Assembly (NCBI RefSeq): GCF_910592395.1
Contig: NC_088319.1
Span: forward strand, 11,844,001-11,908,000
Direction of reading: 5' to 3'
Source: Lineus longissimus
Taxonomy: Eukaryota; Nemertea; Pilidiophora; Heteronemertea; Lineidae
Length of the DNA: 64,000 bases
Notes under the pieces: generated by a model
Databases searched by the model: none
Told to the model about the DNA's origin: nothing
Seen by the model: only the letters and a program-made list of their open reading frames with translations
Shown: one piece after another, positions 11,166 through 22,782 of the stretch
Layout: every line of letters starts with the position of its first letter
How positions within the stretch are numbered: the first letter of the stretch is position 1
Translations under genes and position numbers: made by a program

Positions 11166-12691
11166 TTTTTAGCAAAAGTCCTAGATAAAGTAAATACTGC
11201 TACTTCGTTGTGATTAGCGCCGCGTTTGGGTTTCAAATGAAGCAGATGGGATGTGAGAAAAGACTTGCGTTCAAACGCTGACATCGATTTGGCAAGTGTA
11301 TGAAAAAAATTAGAAATTCATAGAACGGTTTGTTATTGAAAGGGCCGGGCTTGAACGATAATCAAATGAATGCGCACCCTTATTGGATTATGACCCAGCC
11401 ATGACGATTCCCAACTCAGATCGGCCACAGCAGCCAAATGGTAAATCAGATTTGCAAACGTCTCTAACTTGGACGGGAATGTCGGCATTGACATGGCCCA
11501 TTGTTGGTATGATATCTCGTTACCATATTTCCCAATGGTAGGAAGCGGCTGCAAGAACCATGCATCAGTTTCAGGACCATTCCAGGAGGCGACGTGATGA
11601 CACAAGGTCACGTTAATTCAAGCCGTAATGTCAGTGATAACAGGCATGCCTGACGCTATCTTGCCATTGGGGGATACCGTTTGCGGTTCATTCTTTTTCC
11701 CTTTGCTTGCATGTTGCGATCAATTATGGAAGACCTCGAGTTCGCCACAAGCCAGTTAGTGATGCATAGAATGGATGAGCCCAGCCGCCCGGATTCGACG
11801 CTTGGTTACCTCTCTACCGCCGTATCTTCCTTAGTAGCTTCACACACGCGACTTACTATTCCTTGCCCGCTCGCCCGGAAAATGTCTTTGCAGAGTGAGG
11901 CTTCACCAATCTAAGGTGGCCTTTTTGCGCTCTTCGTATAAGCTCGCTCGATCTCAAGTGTATATACTTCCAGTCGGCGACAGGCTTCGGTCGAACATCT
12001 CGGAGGGCTTCGCGAGACCTACGACAGCGCTGGTTAAGGATTATCAGATTATTCAGTCGCATCGGAGCTCTATCCAGGCATGACGGTAAGACTTGGAAAG
12101 TCGTGAGGCGTGTATGACAACATTTACTGGCTACAAATCTGAATGGATATACACTCTAAAATGGAAATCGGGTAAGCGCACCATATTTTTTTTCTCAGGG
12201 ATGCTAACATGTTGTTTAACACCCAAAGTTAGCATGTGTTTCTCTTTTTTCCGCAATAATTACATGATAAATCATGCTAATGCAACTGCCTTTGAAAGCA
12301 GCATGCTGTAAAATCACGCGTCTTTCGTTCCTTTGTCTTTGTTTCGTAAGCCGGAAAGTAATTTCATTTTGCGACACGCTCAAAGGAGAATAGGAGACCA
12401 TCAGACCTTCAAGATGTTTGCATACAAATGGTTAGCTTATTCTTTAATTGAGTTACGAAACAAATACATCGAGAGTCGTCAAATATATAGAAAATCTATA
12501 TCATTTCTTCGAAGCACGCATCGTAAAAGCTGACTGTAATACTGTCGACTGGCTGAAGCAGTTTAGCGATGCCGAAGTAGAATTAAAGCATTTCCGTCAA
12601 AGGTGTTCATTCATTAGAAAGGTCAGTGAGCTTTGAAAAACGTAACCCCGTACAGCAAAAGCATGCATCTTCCTCCACACCATAGAATGAT

Positions 12692-12772
12692 AGCCAGGTT
12701 TCGCAGCAACAATTTCACGACGACACTACCTTCGCACGTCGTCGTTTGCAAGGGTTGCTAAACCTGCCTATT
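12692..12772. mobile_element. Compact family B MITE with both termini
   Basis: About 80 bp with opposed ends: AGCCAGGTTTCGCAGCAAC at the left and GGGTTGCTAAACCTGCCTA at the right are near reverse complements, with ACGACG and CGTCGT internal echoes. Confidence 0.6.
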
Positions 12773-14334
12773 GCGAAAGAGGGGGTAGAGATACGATAAA
12801 CAAGGGTAAAGCGATTGCAAGGTCAGCTACATCACAAATCAGATTCCAGCACCTCAAAATATAGCATGTTTTCCAGTGGTCGAAATGTTATCTCAAATTA
12901 TGACTTGACCAAAACTTTGCATATCTCCTTTTGCTCTATATCAATGAGTATGACAATAAAACTGTCCAAGCTTCAAAGTAGTACACTACGCAGTTATCAT
13001 CCAGCTCTGCGGCATGTCACAAAGCGTACCAACTAATAGACTTTTAAGTAATAAAATCGATATTATACTTTTAGTAGTCGGAAAATGACGCTGTTATCTT
13101 ATCCGCTCATGTCCAACTTGTCCAAGGAAATATTACACGATAAAATGGAATGATAAAGTTCCGTAAGTGCGTACGAGCCAAAGGCCACACGCATTCACCT
13201 GTTAAATTACTGGTATTGTTGCTGATGAGTACTATCAGAAACAGATGGACTAGGGAAGCAATACCATTTCAACATGTCCTGTTTTTTCACTTATCGGCCA
13301 TTTGGTTTGTGGGTCTACGTTTACCAACTCTTCATCAGTAAGATTCAGATGCGAAATCCCCTTAAATCAACCTAAGGTATTTTTGAGTAACCGCCCTTTT
13401 TTGCCTTTTGCAATAAAAGTGAGGTCTTATTAGTTAAGGTTCAATAGGATTATTATGCCGGTTTGCAATGAAAGGCTAGGTATTCCGATCCGGGGCACGA
13501 CCGAAGACGGATGGCCTCTGCCCCCAGGCGTCTTATCGGAGACAAACACATTCAACGACATTCATTTACGCTTTTTGCCCTTGCCGGTCTTGCCTATAGA
13601 TCCCATGTAGGCTGTTTCTTGGGGGTCGATGTTATCAAGACTTGCCCCGATAACCCTGTGATATGAGAGTAGAGTAATGGAAACTTAGGCCTGGGTGCGA
13701 ACGGGCTTTGTTTTAAGACAACAGACAAGACAGACCGTGTTTTAGACGATGCTTGAGTTCTCTTGGGGGTAAAATAACGTATCGTTCAGCTCGAACTACT
13801 CGACAGAAGAAGACCCGGCCGAGTTTACAGTGCGTTTCATTTTACCCCAGTCGTATGTTTTATAGGCGAAATAAAAACGATCTATGGTGACACCAAACAC
13901 AACTAGCTAATCATCCGACGGCTTCCCTTAGGAATCCGACTACTCGTCGCCTCACTGTCTTCTCATAATTACTGTCGTGAGATTATTGCTGGAAATTCGA
14001 TCGCATAACATGATCTGTCACTGTGTAGCTGCCGACGAAAAGCTCGTTATAATCTTAGAGAAAAAAACTTTAAAAAGCGGACGCTGATATATCATGTAGT
14101 CGTACGGCGGCCCATACATGCTAATCCGGTATTTTTATGTACTTTACATATTTCGAAGAACAGGCGTTCACTTGAGTCTGGAATCAAAATGGTCTGCAGT
14201 GGAGTTGGCGACCTGTCTATCGATCTGCCGCCAATTCTTGACTTCGGTGACCGCTCACTGGGGATTTTTTCTGGCGTACAGGCAGTGGCGGCAAATAACT
14301 CCTGCGAAAGCCTTAGTTGGCGGTCCGTGGGTGT

Positions 14335-14465
14335 GTTGCAAACTTTAGAGAAAGAGACCGGCATATCAAATCTTACGCCGACTGTGGGGTTCGAACCAAG
14401 GACTTTATTGATAGTCAACGGGTCATGGCCAACCAGGTTTAAGTGTAATTGTTGGGACATTGATA
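14335..14465 (-). repeat. tRNA-derived SINE-like segment (copy 1)
   Basis: On the minus strand GGTTCGAACCCCACAG supplies a Pol III B-box (GGTTCRANNCC), preceded by a GTTGGCCATGACCCGTTG A-box-like head. It recurs in copy 2 at about 19935-20060. The open frame across it is a by-product of the repeat. Confidence 0.5.
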
Positions 14466-15977
14466 CATAAGGCTATTAAACTTATAAGGCTTTTTAAACT
14501 CAGATTGCAATCATCTTGTCACAGCACTAAATGTTATATCAGATCGAATAAAGTCGTGATTAACAGGCATGTTGGCACGATCAGGCCATTACGTATATAT
14601 CGAGAAAATGAACTTTGCCACTAAAGATAAAAAAACGTTCAATGTATATGTATTGCTATTCACCACTTTGATTAAACTTCTAATATGGCACTCCGGCAAG
14701 CAGGCATTTTGTTACTGCTGTAGGGATCTAGGAAGAAGGCAGTTTGAAAGAGCATTGAACTTGTTTTGGGCTGCATATAGGGTCTGACCCTTTTAAGATA
14801 TTGCATTCTTTCATTTCCTTTGTTAGTCGGGGTTATATGGAAATGATATTTTCGGCGTGGAAACGTTTTACGGGTGGACACTTTTCTCAACTGGTGGAAA
14901 TTGAAGAAAAACGAAAATCTTAAACAAAAAATTAAAACAAAATATGTAAAGTGTGGGAAAATAATGCAAGTCATTCATGTAAGAGCCGCCGTAATACGAT
15001 CATACATGTAACCAGCGTGTAGTTTAAAAAATGTATTCTCAGCACTGATGGCTACAGCGATTACACAATGTAGATCCCGGCACGTTTTTTTGCCCAGTTC
15101 TTGTATTTATATATTGAATATGCAAGATCAGGATATGCCCGAGGCATTGTGTCTCTCTTCGCCTCGGTAAATTGGGCTGATTTGGAGTATCAGATGGACA
15201 TCATCGGGCTCAATATTGTATTTAACACATGGCCACATAGTGTAGGCAGTGCGTGACAGTTCTTCAGCAAGCACCCCGAACCTCAATGTTCCGGCTCTGT
15301 AAGACGAGACTACGGGCGTTGAAGACCTTGACGAAAACTAAGGCCAACACACAATTCCCGCATACATCAGTACAAGGTGGACGTGGATACGTTCGCCCGC
15401 TGATATCGCTCACGTTATGTGACGATCTCGGTGAGTGTGAGCATTCCTGTGTCGCTAAAACAACAACATTATTTTACAGTGATAACTTATGCACGGTAGT
15501 ATCCGACGAAGATTACTAGGCTGATCATGAGTACAAGTAGTTGTTCTGGAATTTAGTAACTCTAGCATTGCTGCGCAAGGGAAAGAGAGGTCCTGATGAC
15601 GTGATCCGCCGACATGATTTTCATCAATGTTGGGACGATAGCGTATACACATATAGTGGCCACCACGTTCGGCAGGATTAAGAAGAGGTATTTTCGAGTA
15701 TAGTTGCGAATTCGTCAGTTAAGAATATCAGCGAGTGAAATTCTATTTCAGTAATAGTTTTTGTCTATTATCAGTGTCACGCCTATAAAAGGGCCAACCA
15801 GCTTTGGCTTATGAGACAGTCTATACTTCTAACTCCTATCTCTCATGCAAGGTGTTTGACGAGAAGGCAGTTTGTATCCTACATATGTCTAACTGTAGCT
15901 GGCGGCTGCATCGGAAAGAGGTTACAAGCGGGTCTCGAACCTTCGGCTTTCCGTTCACGAGGCGGACGCCTCGACAA

Positions 15978-16485
15978 GGTAACCGGAAAAACGCCGACCG
16001 AACGACCGACGGACTGACCGACTGAGCTGCCAACCTACCGTCATACGCAGTATCTCTTTCGCCTCTCTATAGCACATGTATCTGTGTAGTGCCCAGCGCA
16101 ATGGACGTGATGGAGTCCGACGTGTCTGACAGCAGCATCTCCAGTCAATTATACCGGGAAAACGAGCCCACGCGGTAAGGAACTGATAACGATACTCTAA
16201 AGATATGCTTTGTCTACATGGTCGGTGGATATAAAATCATGATTTGGGCCTAATATATGCACTGTAGCCTAGTTTTTCTACTCGAGTGTCTCGACCGATG
16301 CAATGCATGAACTGCAACGCGCAACATGCATTTGTTGTCATTTGACCAGCGCACGTGCGCTTGTTTACAATTTCATTTCACATGACCTGCTATCGTGGAT
16401 TAGATATATCACATTGACTTATGAGTAGGTTGGCGGGTCAGTCGGTCGGTTGGTCGGTCGGTCGGTCGGCGTTTTTCCGGTTACC
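15978..16485. mobile_element. 508-bp TIR transposon with 9-bp target duplication (Mutator-like, non-autonomous)
   Basis: Terminal inverted repeats of about 60 bp start GGTAACCGGAAAAACGCC and run through a GACC-rich tract to GCCAACCTAC; the right end is the reverse complement. The element is flanked by CCTCGACAA at 15969-15977 and again at 16486-16494. The second copy of the segmental duplication has a single CCTCGACAA and no element, so the empty site is directly visible. Long TIRs with 9-bp duplications are typical of Mutator-like (MULE) elements. No transposase fits in 508 bp. It carries an exon-like open frame at 16101-16174. Insertion followed the segmental duplication, unless copy 2 lost the element by precise excision. 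Confidence 0.93.
16101..16174 (+). other. Exon-like open frame inside the MULE
   Basis: An ATG opens 24 codons (MDVMESDVSDSSISSQ...EPTR) and runs into a consensus-like GTAAGG at 16175. It is acidic and serine-rich. It could be a first exon captured from a host gene (as in Pack-MULEs), or the remnant first exon of the element's own transposase. No homologous sequence is visible elsewhere in the window. Confidence 0.4.
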
Positions 16486-16628
16486 CCTCGACAACTAGGT
16501 CACCGGGATCTGTAAAGTCGTTAAATTCAATGCCAATTGCAGACTGATGCCTGTCAGGTCGGAAACGAATCTGCTCTCGATAGACAATTCAGCTGCATTT
16601 GATTTTTGGAGAGTTGCGCCATCATTGA

Positions 16629-17690
16629 ATGTCAACAATGTCGGCAGCAAAACTAAATCAGGTGGGGGCAAAAGGCTACGATTTGGAGGCTACCCAAGTT
16701 GCAACGGGAAAATGCGTTCACAGAGCAGTTTACGCGGACGTGTTTTACTTGTACATGTATGCCATAACTCCCGTAGCTTTCATCGGCATCGCCCTGAACA
16801 TTATCAACCTGATCGTATTACGCATGCGTGACATGCGCAGTTCGTCTACATCTGTGTTCGTCCTGCGTATCATCGCCGGAAATGACATTTTCTTTCTGGT
16901 TATATGTGTCGTTTATTTTTTCATACGGCATATGTTGATCTATCTTACAAAACCTGATGTTATATTTGCCATTTGGGACTTCGACATCGGTCCAATGATA
17001 CAGTATGTGTCGCTGCCATTTTACTTCAGCGCTTTGCAGACCAGAAACTGGTTGGTCGTCTTGATAGCGTTTGAAAGATTTTTGAATATATTGTTCCCTT
17101 TCTGGGCAAGGACCCATTGTTCTAAAGAAAACATAAGTAAGCTCGTAGCGGGTATTGTTGTAATTTCTATTTTCTGTTCCGTTCCACGGTATTGGTCGAT
17201 TTATCTTTCTCCAGAAATCAACCATTGCACGGGATTGATCGAGCCCTTTATTCATCTTGCAGCCTGGTACAAGTCCCATGACATCATTCATTACACCGCC
17301 TTCGTAGCAGTCGGGCCTCTTCTTCTAATCTATATACTTAATATAGCATTGATCATCACTTTGAAAAGGGCGAGTCGAAACAGAGCTAAAATGGCGGCGG
17401 GGTCAAGCCAATCAAAAACCAAGGGAGCAGACAGCAGCCAATCACAAGCAACAGCCATGGTGCTATCAGTTGCTACATTGTTTACAATATGCGAGACCCC
17501 GGCCTGCCTTGACAGGCTGTCAGGAATAGCGGGCGTCCAGCTCTCTGCAGATGATCCCTTTTATAACTATGGCAGAAAAGTTGGTTTGTTGTTAATCGTT
17601 GTGGATTCGGCTGCGAATTTTGTTGCGTATTTCGTCTCCAATCGGAAGTTTCGCCGCAGTTTATCTAGGCTGTTTAAAATCTCTAAGTAA
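16629..17690 (+). CDS. Class A peptide-receptor-like GPCR, copy 1 (intronless)
   Basis: Single exon, 353 residues. Seven hydrophobic helices at about 38-64, 76-98, 125-148, 170-188, 220-245, 273-294 and 316-338. Class A landmarks are present: Asn57 in helix 1 (GIALN), Asp86 in helix 2 (AGND), ERF at 149-151 in place of DRY, and NFVAY at 330-334 in place of NPxxY, followed by a basic tail (NRKFRRSL). This resembles the FMRFamide-receptor-like neuropeptide receptors of invertebrates; the ligand cannot be read from sequence. The usual helix-3 cysteine is not evident, although Cys29 and Cys200 are extracellular. The first ATG is used; a second at codon 4 is possible. The paralogue at 21706-22782 differs at about a dozen residues. 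Confidence 0.85.
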   Translation: MSTMSAAKLNQVGAKGYDLEATQVATGKCVHRAVYADVFYLYMYAITPVAFIGIALNIINLIVLRMRDMRSSSTSVFVLRIIAGNDIFFLVICVVYFFIRHMLIYLTKPDVIFAIWDFDIGPMIQYVSLPFYFSALQTRNWLVVLIAFERFLNILFPFWARTHCSKENISKLVAGIVVISIFCSVPRYWSIYLSPEINHCTGLIEPFIHLAAWYKSHDIIHYTAFVAVGPLLLIYILNIALIITLKRASRNRAKMAAGSSQSKTKGADSSQSQATAMVLSVATLFTICETPACLDRLSGIAGVQLSADDPFYNYGRKVGLLLIVVDSAANFVAYFVSNRKFRRSLSRLFKISK

Positions 17691-18005
17691 GCTCGTGCTT
17701 CCTGACACCATTTAGTAGAATTGAGAGGAGCTACTCCGCGCTAGATCATGAGCATTTCCGACCCCTCGCGCTCCGTTCAGGGAGATTCTCAAAGTTTTTG
17801 AGCATACACCTCCCTTCATAAATTCCTTCCTTAGAATTGAGAACCCATTGATTTAGAAGATAGTGTTGGTTGTTGATTCGAATTCCTAATACAAGCGGTA
17901 AAATACCGGTAGCTTTATATTTGGTTAATTCACGAAAAAGTCAGGTGAATTTAATGGGCCTGAAGCAACGTGTAAATTGGTGGTTGATACAAAGAAAGTA
18001 CAAGA

Positions 18006-18011
18006 AATAAA
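18006..18011 (+). promoter_or_regulatory. Possible poly(A) signal of GPCR copy 1
   Basis: AATAAA about 315 bp after the stop. It lies in the 353-bp block that copy 2 lacks, so the two paralogues would have different 3' ends. Confidence 0.4.
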
Positions 18012-18337
18012 TTCTAAGCCACTTTTACTTGACATATATATGTAGGCTAGCATCATTGATTACCAACGTTTTTTCATCCTATCTTATCTTTAAACTTCAT
18101 TTAAAGGGGTTGTAGACCATGTGGTTCAGGATTGTAGGCTAACGACGCCTTCGACTTTGTTGTATAGCCGTCGACGTTCATAGTCCGAAAGGTTTTATGA
18201 TGATAAATTGAAAAAGAAGTTCAACAGAGAGGTAACGTTGGTAATCACAAGTACTAAAAAAACCCTAGTCTTTATCATCTTTTGGTAACATGTAAGGTTT
18301 GTTTAATATTTTTTATCCACGGGCCAGCCAGATTAGG

Positions 18338-19053
18338 TATCGCCTTTGTTAAAGAAAGCAGGACTTGATCGGACCTTTTCCAACTTTAGGCCGGTTAGCA
18401 ACTTAGCATTTGTGTCTAAGCTTGTTGAGAGGGTAGTAGTTGACCAGCTAATGGTCCACAGTGATAACTCTGCCCCACTACCAGCAGTCCAGTCCGCATA
18501 CCGCAAGAACCACTCGACAGAGACTGCTCTTCTGAAGGTTCAAAGTGACATTCTTATGAAAAGGGACAATCAGGAAGTCTGCTTGCTAGTCTTGCTAGAT
18601 CTAAGTGCCGCGTTTGATACGGTTGATGTAGACATATTGCTTCAAACCATGGAGACAGATTTTGGCGTCACTGGCCTTTGCCTTGAGTGGCTGAAATCTT
18701 ATCTCTCTAATAGAGAGCAGTGTGTCGTCATCAATGGTAGCAAATATAAGCATTTTTCACTCCATTGTGGTGTTCCACAGGGCAGTTGCCTTGGACCCAT
18801 CCTCTTTTTGTTCTATTATGTCAAGGCTTTATCACATCATTTCACGTCACTTGCCAGATGCACATGGCTATTCAGACGACAATCAGCTCTATATGTCTTT
18901 CCGTCCTTTGGCATCGACTAACCAGCAGAGAGCTGTGTGCGAAACGGAAGCATGTGTAGCTGATGTCCGTGCGTGGATGATCGAGAACGAGCTCCTCATC
19001 AATGATCTTAAGACAGAGTTCATTTTTATCGGTTCTAGACCAATGCTCCAGAA
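18338..19053 (+). pseudogene. Non-LTR retrotransposon reverse-transcriptase fragment, frameshifted
   Basis: The first frame shows FRPVSNLAFVSKLVERVV, LDLSAAFDTVD (motif A) and GVPQGSCLGPILF (motif B). The reading then moves to another frame near 18815, which shows ISRHLPDAHGYSDDNQLY (motif C, YSDD for YADD) and KTEFIFIGSRPMLQKV. Both ends are truncated, and both coincide with the edges of the flanking duplicated blocks (18337/18338 and 19053/19054). It is a dead fragment of a CR1/Jockey-type LINE. Confidence 0.9.
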
Positions 19054-19934
19054 GGTTTGCAATGAAAGGCTAGGTATTCCGATCCGGGGTACGACCGAAG
19101 ACGAATGGCCTCTGCCCCCAGGCGTCTTATTGGAGACAAACGCATTCAACGACATTCATTTACGTTCATTTGTCCTTGCCGGTCTTGCCTATCGATCCCC
19201 ATGTAGGCTATTTCTTGGGGGTCGATGTTATCAAGATTTGCCCCGAAAACCCTGTGATATGAGAGTAGAATAATGGAAACTTAGGCCTGGGTGCGAACGG
19301 GCTTTGTTTTAAGACAACAGACAATACAGACCGTGTATTGGACTATGCTTGAGTTCTGTTGGGGGTAAAATAACGCATCGTTCAGCTCGAACTACTCGAC
19401 AGAAGAAGACCCGGCCGAGTTTACAGTGCGCATCATTTTACCCCAGTCGTATGTTTTATAGGCGAAATAAAAAACGGTCTATGGTGACACCAAACACAAC
19501 TAGCTAATCATCCGATGGATTCCCTTAGGAATCCGACTACTCGTCGCCTCACTGTCTTCTCATAATTACTGTCGGGAGATTATTGCTTGAAATTCGATCG
19601 CATAATATGATCTGTCACTGTGTAGCTGCCGACGAAAAGCTCGTTATAATCTTAGAGAAAAAAAAACTTTAAAAAGCTGACGCTGATATATCGTGTACCC
19701 GTACGGCGGCCCATACATGCTAATCCGGTATTTTTATGTACTTTACATATTTCGAAGAACAGGCGTTCACTTGAGTCTGGAATCAAAATGGTCTGCAGTG
19801 GAGTTGGCGACCTGTCTATCGATCTGCCGCCAATTCTTGACTTCGGTGACCGCTCACTAGGATTTTTTTTGGCGTACAGGCAGTGGCGGCAAATAACTCC
19901 TGCGAAAGCCTTAGTTGGCGGTCAGTGGGTGTGT

Positions 19935-20060
19935 TGCAAACTTTAGAGAAAGAGACCGGCGTATCAAATCTTACGCCGGCTGTGGGGTTCGAACCAAGGA
20001 CTTTATAGATAGTTAACGGGTCATGGCCAACCAGGTTTACGTGTAATTGTTGGGACATTG
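19935..20060 (-). repeat. tRNA-derived SINE-like segment (copy 2)
   Basis: Same element as at 14335-14465, with the B-box GGTTCGAACCCCACAG on the minus strand. Confidence 0.5.
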
Positions 20061-21519
20061 ATACATAAGGCTATTAAACTTATAAGACTTTTTAAACTCA
20101 GATTGCAATCATCTTGTCACAGCACTAAATGTTATATCCTATTGAATAAAGTCGTGATTAACAGGCATGTTGGCATGATCAGGCCATTATGTATATATCG
20201 AGAAAATGAACTTTGTCACTAAAGATAAAAAAACGTTCAATGTATTGCTATTCACCACTTTGATTAAACTTCTAATATGGCACTCCGGCAAGCAGGCATT
20301 TTGTTACTGCTGTAGGGATCTAGGAAGAAGGCAGTTTGAAAGAGCATTGAACTTGTTTTGGGCTGCATATAGGGTCTGACCCTTTTAAGACATAGCATTC
20401 TTTCATTTCCTTTGTTAGTCGGGGTTATATGGAAATGATATTTTCGGCGTGGAAACGTTTTACGGGTGGACACTTTTCTCAACTGGTGGAAATTGAAGAA
20501 AAACGAAAATCTTAAACAAAAAATTTAAACAAAATATGTAAAGTGTGGAAAAATAATGCAAGTCATTCATGTAAGAGCCGCCGTAATACGATCATACATG
20601 TAACCAGCGTGTAGTTTAAAAAATGTATTCTCAGCACTGATGGCTATAGCGATTACACAATGTAGATCCCGGCACGTTTTTTTTGCCCAGTTCTTGTATT
20701 TATATATTGAATATGCAAGATCAGGATATGCCCGAGGCATTGTGTCTCTCTTCGCCTCGGTAAATTGGGCTGATTTGGAGTATCAGATGGACATCATCGG
20801 GCTCAATATTGTATTTAACACATGGCCACATAGTGTAGGCAGTGCGTGACAGTTCTTCAGCAAGCACCCCGAACCTCAATGTTCCGGCTCTGTAAGACGA
20901 GACTACGGGCGTTGAAGACCTTGACGAAAACTAAGGCCAACACACAATTCCCGCATACATCAGTACAAGGTGGACGTGGATACGTTCGCCCGCTGATATC
21001 GCTCACGTTATGTGACGATCTCGGTGAGTGTGAGCATTCCTGTGTCGCTAAAACAACAACATTATTTTACAGTGATAACTTATGCACGGCAGTATCCGAC
21101 GAAGATTACTAGGCTGATCATGAGTACAAGTAGTTGTTCTGGAATTTAGTAACTCTAGCATTGCTGCGCAAGGGAAAGAGAGGTCCTGATGACGTGATCC
21201 GCCGACATGATTTTCATCAATGTTGGGACGATAGCGTATACACATATAGTGGCCACCACGTTCGGCAGGATTAAGAAGAGGTATTTTTCGAGTATGGTTG
21301 CGAATTCGTCAGTTAAGAATATCAGCGAGTGGAATTCTATTTCAGTAATAGTTTTTGTCTATTATCAGTGTCACGCCTATAAAAGGGCCAACCAGCTTTG
21401 GCTTATGAGACAGTCTATACTTCTAACTCCTATCTCTCATGCAAGGTGTTTGACGAGAAGGCAGTTTGTATCCTACATATGTCTAACTGTAGCTGGCGGC
21501 TGCATCGGAAAGAGGTTAC

Positions 21520-21595
21520 AAGCGGGCCTCGAACCTTCGGCTTTCCGTTCACGAGGCGGACGCCTCGACAACTAGGTCACCGGGATCTGTAAAGT
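21520..21595 (-). repeat. tRNA-derived SINE head, intact empty site
   Basis: The uninterrupted counterpart of 15920-16515, with B-box GGTTCGAGGCCCGC and a TAGTTGTCGAGGCG A-box region on the minus strand. It contains a single CCTCGACAA, the site hit by the MULE in copy 1. The acceptor-stem ends do not pair well, so I do not call it a functional tRNA. Confidence 0.6.
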
Positions 21596-21705
21596 CGTTA
21601 AATTCAATGCCAATTGCAGACTGATCCCTGTCAGGTCGGAAACGAATCTGCTCTCGATAGACAATTCAGCTGCATTTGATTTTTGGAGAGTTGTGCCATC
21701 ATTGA

Positions 21706-22782
21706 ATGTCAACAATGTCGGCAGCAAAACTAAATCAGGTGGAGGCAAAAGGCTACAATTTGGAGGCTACCCAAGTTGCAACGGGAAAATGCGTTCACAG
21801 AGCAGTTTACGCGGACGTGTTTTACTTGTACATGTATGCCATAACTCCCGTAGCTTTCATCGGCATCGCCCTGAACATCATCAACCTGATCGTATTACGC
21901 ATGCGTGACATGCGCAGTTCGTCTACATCAGTGTTTGTCCTGCGTATCATCGCCGGAAATGACATTTTCTTTCTGGTTATATGTGTCGTTTATTTTTTCA
22001 TACGGCATATGTTGATTTATCTTACAAAACCTGATGTTATATTTGCCATTTGGGACTTCGACATCGGTCCAATGATACAGTATGTGTCGCAGCCATTTTA
22101 CTTCAGCGCTTTGCAGACCAGAAACTGGTTGGTCGTCTTGATAGCGTTTGAAAGATTTTTGAATATATTGTTCCCTTTCTGGGCAAGGACCCATTGTTCT
22201 AAAGAAAACATAAGTAAGGTCGTAGCGGGTATTGTTGTAATTTCTATTTTCTGTTCCGTTCCACGGTATTGGTCGATTTATCTTTCTCCAGAAATCAACC
22301 ATTGCACGGGATTGATCGAGCCCTTTATTCATCTTGCAGCCTGGTACAAGTCCCATGACATCATTCATTACACCGCCTTCGTAGCAGTCGGGCCTCTTCT
22401 TCTAATCTATATACTTAATATAGCATTGATCATCACTTTGAAAAGAGCGAGTCGAAACAGAGCTAAAATGGCGATGGGGTCAAGCCAATCAAAATCCAAG
22501 GGAGCAGACAGCAGCCAATTCCAAGCAACAGCCATGGTGCTATCAGTTGCTACATTGTTTACAATATGCGAGACCCCGGCCTGCCTTGACAGGCTGTCAG
22601 AAATAGCGGGCGTCAAGCTCTCTGCAGATGGTCCCTTTAAAAACTATGGCCGAAAAGTTGGTTTGTTGTTAATCGTTGTGGATTCGGCTGCAAATTTTGT
22701 TGCGTATTTCGTCTCCAATCGGAAGTTTTGCCGCAGTTTATCTAGGCTGTTTAAAATCTCTAAGTCAGCTCGTGCTTCCTGA
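21706..22782 (+). CDS. Class A peptide-receptor-like GPCR, copy 2 (intronless)
   Basis: Single exon, 358 residues, a recent duplicate of the receptor at 16629. The landmarks (Asn and Asp of helices 1 and 2, ERF, NFVAY) are all retained. Replacements include Gly13Glu, Asp18Asn, Leu129Gln, Leu172Val, Ala257Met, Thr264Ser, Ser272Phe, Gly299Glu, Gln304Lys, Asp309Gly, Tyr312Lys and Arg342Cys. Many cluster in the third intracellular loop and in the extracellular loop between helices 6 and 7. A TAA-to-TCA change extends the C-terminus by five residues (SARAS). Both frames stay open, so both receptors may be functional. Confidence 0.85.
   Translation: MSTMSAAKLNQVEAKGYNLEATQVATGKCVHRAVYADVFYLYMYAITPVAFIGIALNIINLIVLRMRDMRSSSTSVFVLRIIAGNDIFFLVICVVYFFIRHMLIYLTKPDVIFAIWDFDIGPMIQYVSQPFYFSALQTRNWLVVLIAFERFLNILFPFWARTHCSKENISKVVAGIVVISIFCSVPRYWSIYLSPEINHCTGLIEPFIHLAAWYKSHDIIHYTAFVAVGPLLLIYILNIALIITLKRASRNRAKMAMGSSQSKSKGADSSQFQATAMVLSVATLFTICETPACLDRLSEIAGVKLSADGPFKNYGRKVGLLLIVVDSAANFVAYFVSNRKFCRSLSRLFKISKSARAS

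Larger units (their letters stand above)
9721..13461. other. Repeat-rich intergenic region, no gene recognised
   Basis: Apart from the family B repeats listed separately, I see no splice-supported exon. The stretch at 11.68-12.08 kb is GC-richer and open on both strands for about 60 codons, but no family is recognisable. Confidence 0.5.
15920..16515 (-). repeat. tRNA-derived SINE head, split by a transposon
   Basis: Without the insertion, the minus strand reads CCGGTGACCTAGTTGTCGAG, then GCGTCCGCCTCGTGAACGG and GGTTCGAGACCCGC: A-box and B-box of a tRNA-like promoter. The transposon at 15978-16485 sits inside the A-box region. The intact version is at about 21520-21595. Confidence 0.6.
13462..18337. 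repeat. Segmental duplication, copy 1 (contains GPCR 1)
   Basis: Similarity to 19054-23039 starts at GTTTGCAATGAAAGGC and ends at CCAGCCAGATTAGGT. The two are nearly identical apart from two events: the 508-bp transposon at 15978-16485, present only here, and about 353 bp at 17706-18060, present only here and bounded by a TGA microhomology. Offsets between matching points are 5593-5599 bp upstream of the transposon and 5077 bp after it, as expected for 508 plus a 9-bp target duplication. Confidence 0.95.

Noticed and set aside
14092-14460. 122-codon minus-strand frame
   Set aside because: Translation of a tRNA-derived repeat (the KVLGSNPTVGVRF stretch is the B-box region read as protein).
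15253-15519. 88-codon open frame conserved in both segmental copies (also 20846-21112)
   Set aside because: The whole block is nearly identical because it is a recent duplicate, so conservation is not evidence of coding. No motif, leader or splice context was seen.
21520-21595. A genuine tRNA gene
   Set aside because: Pol III boxes are visible, but the two ends do not form a proper acceptor stem, so a SINE head is more likely.
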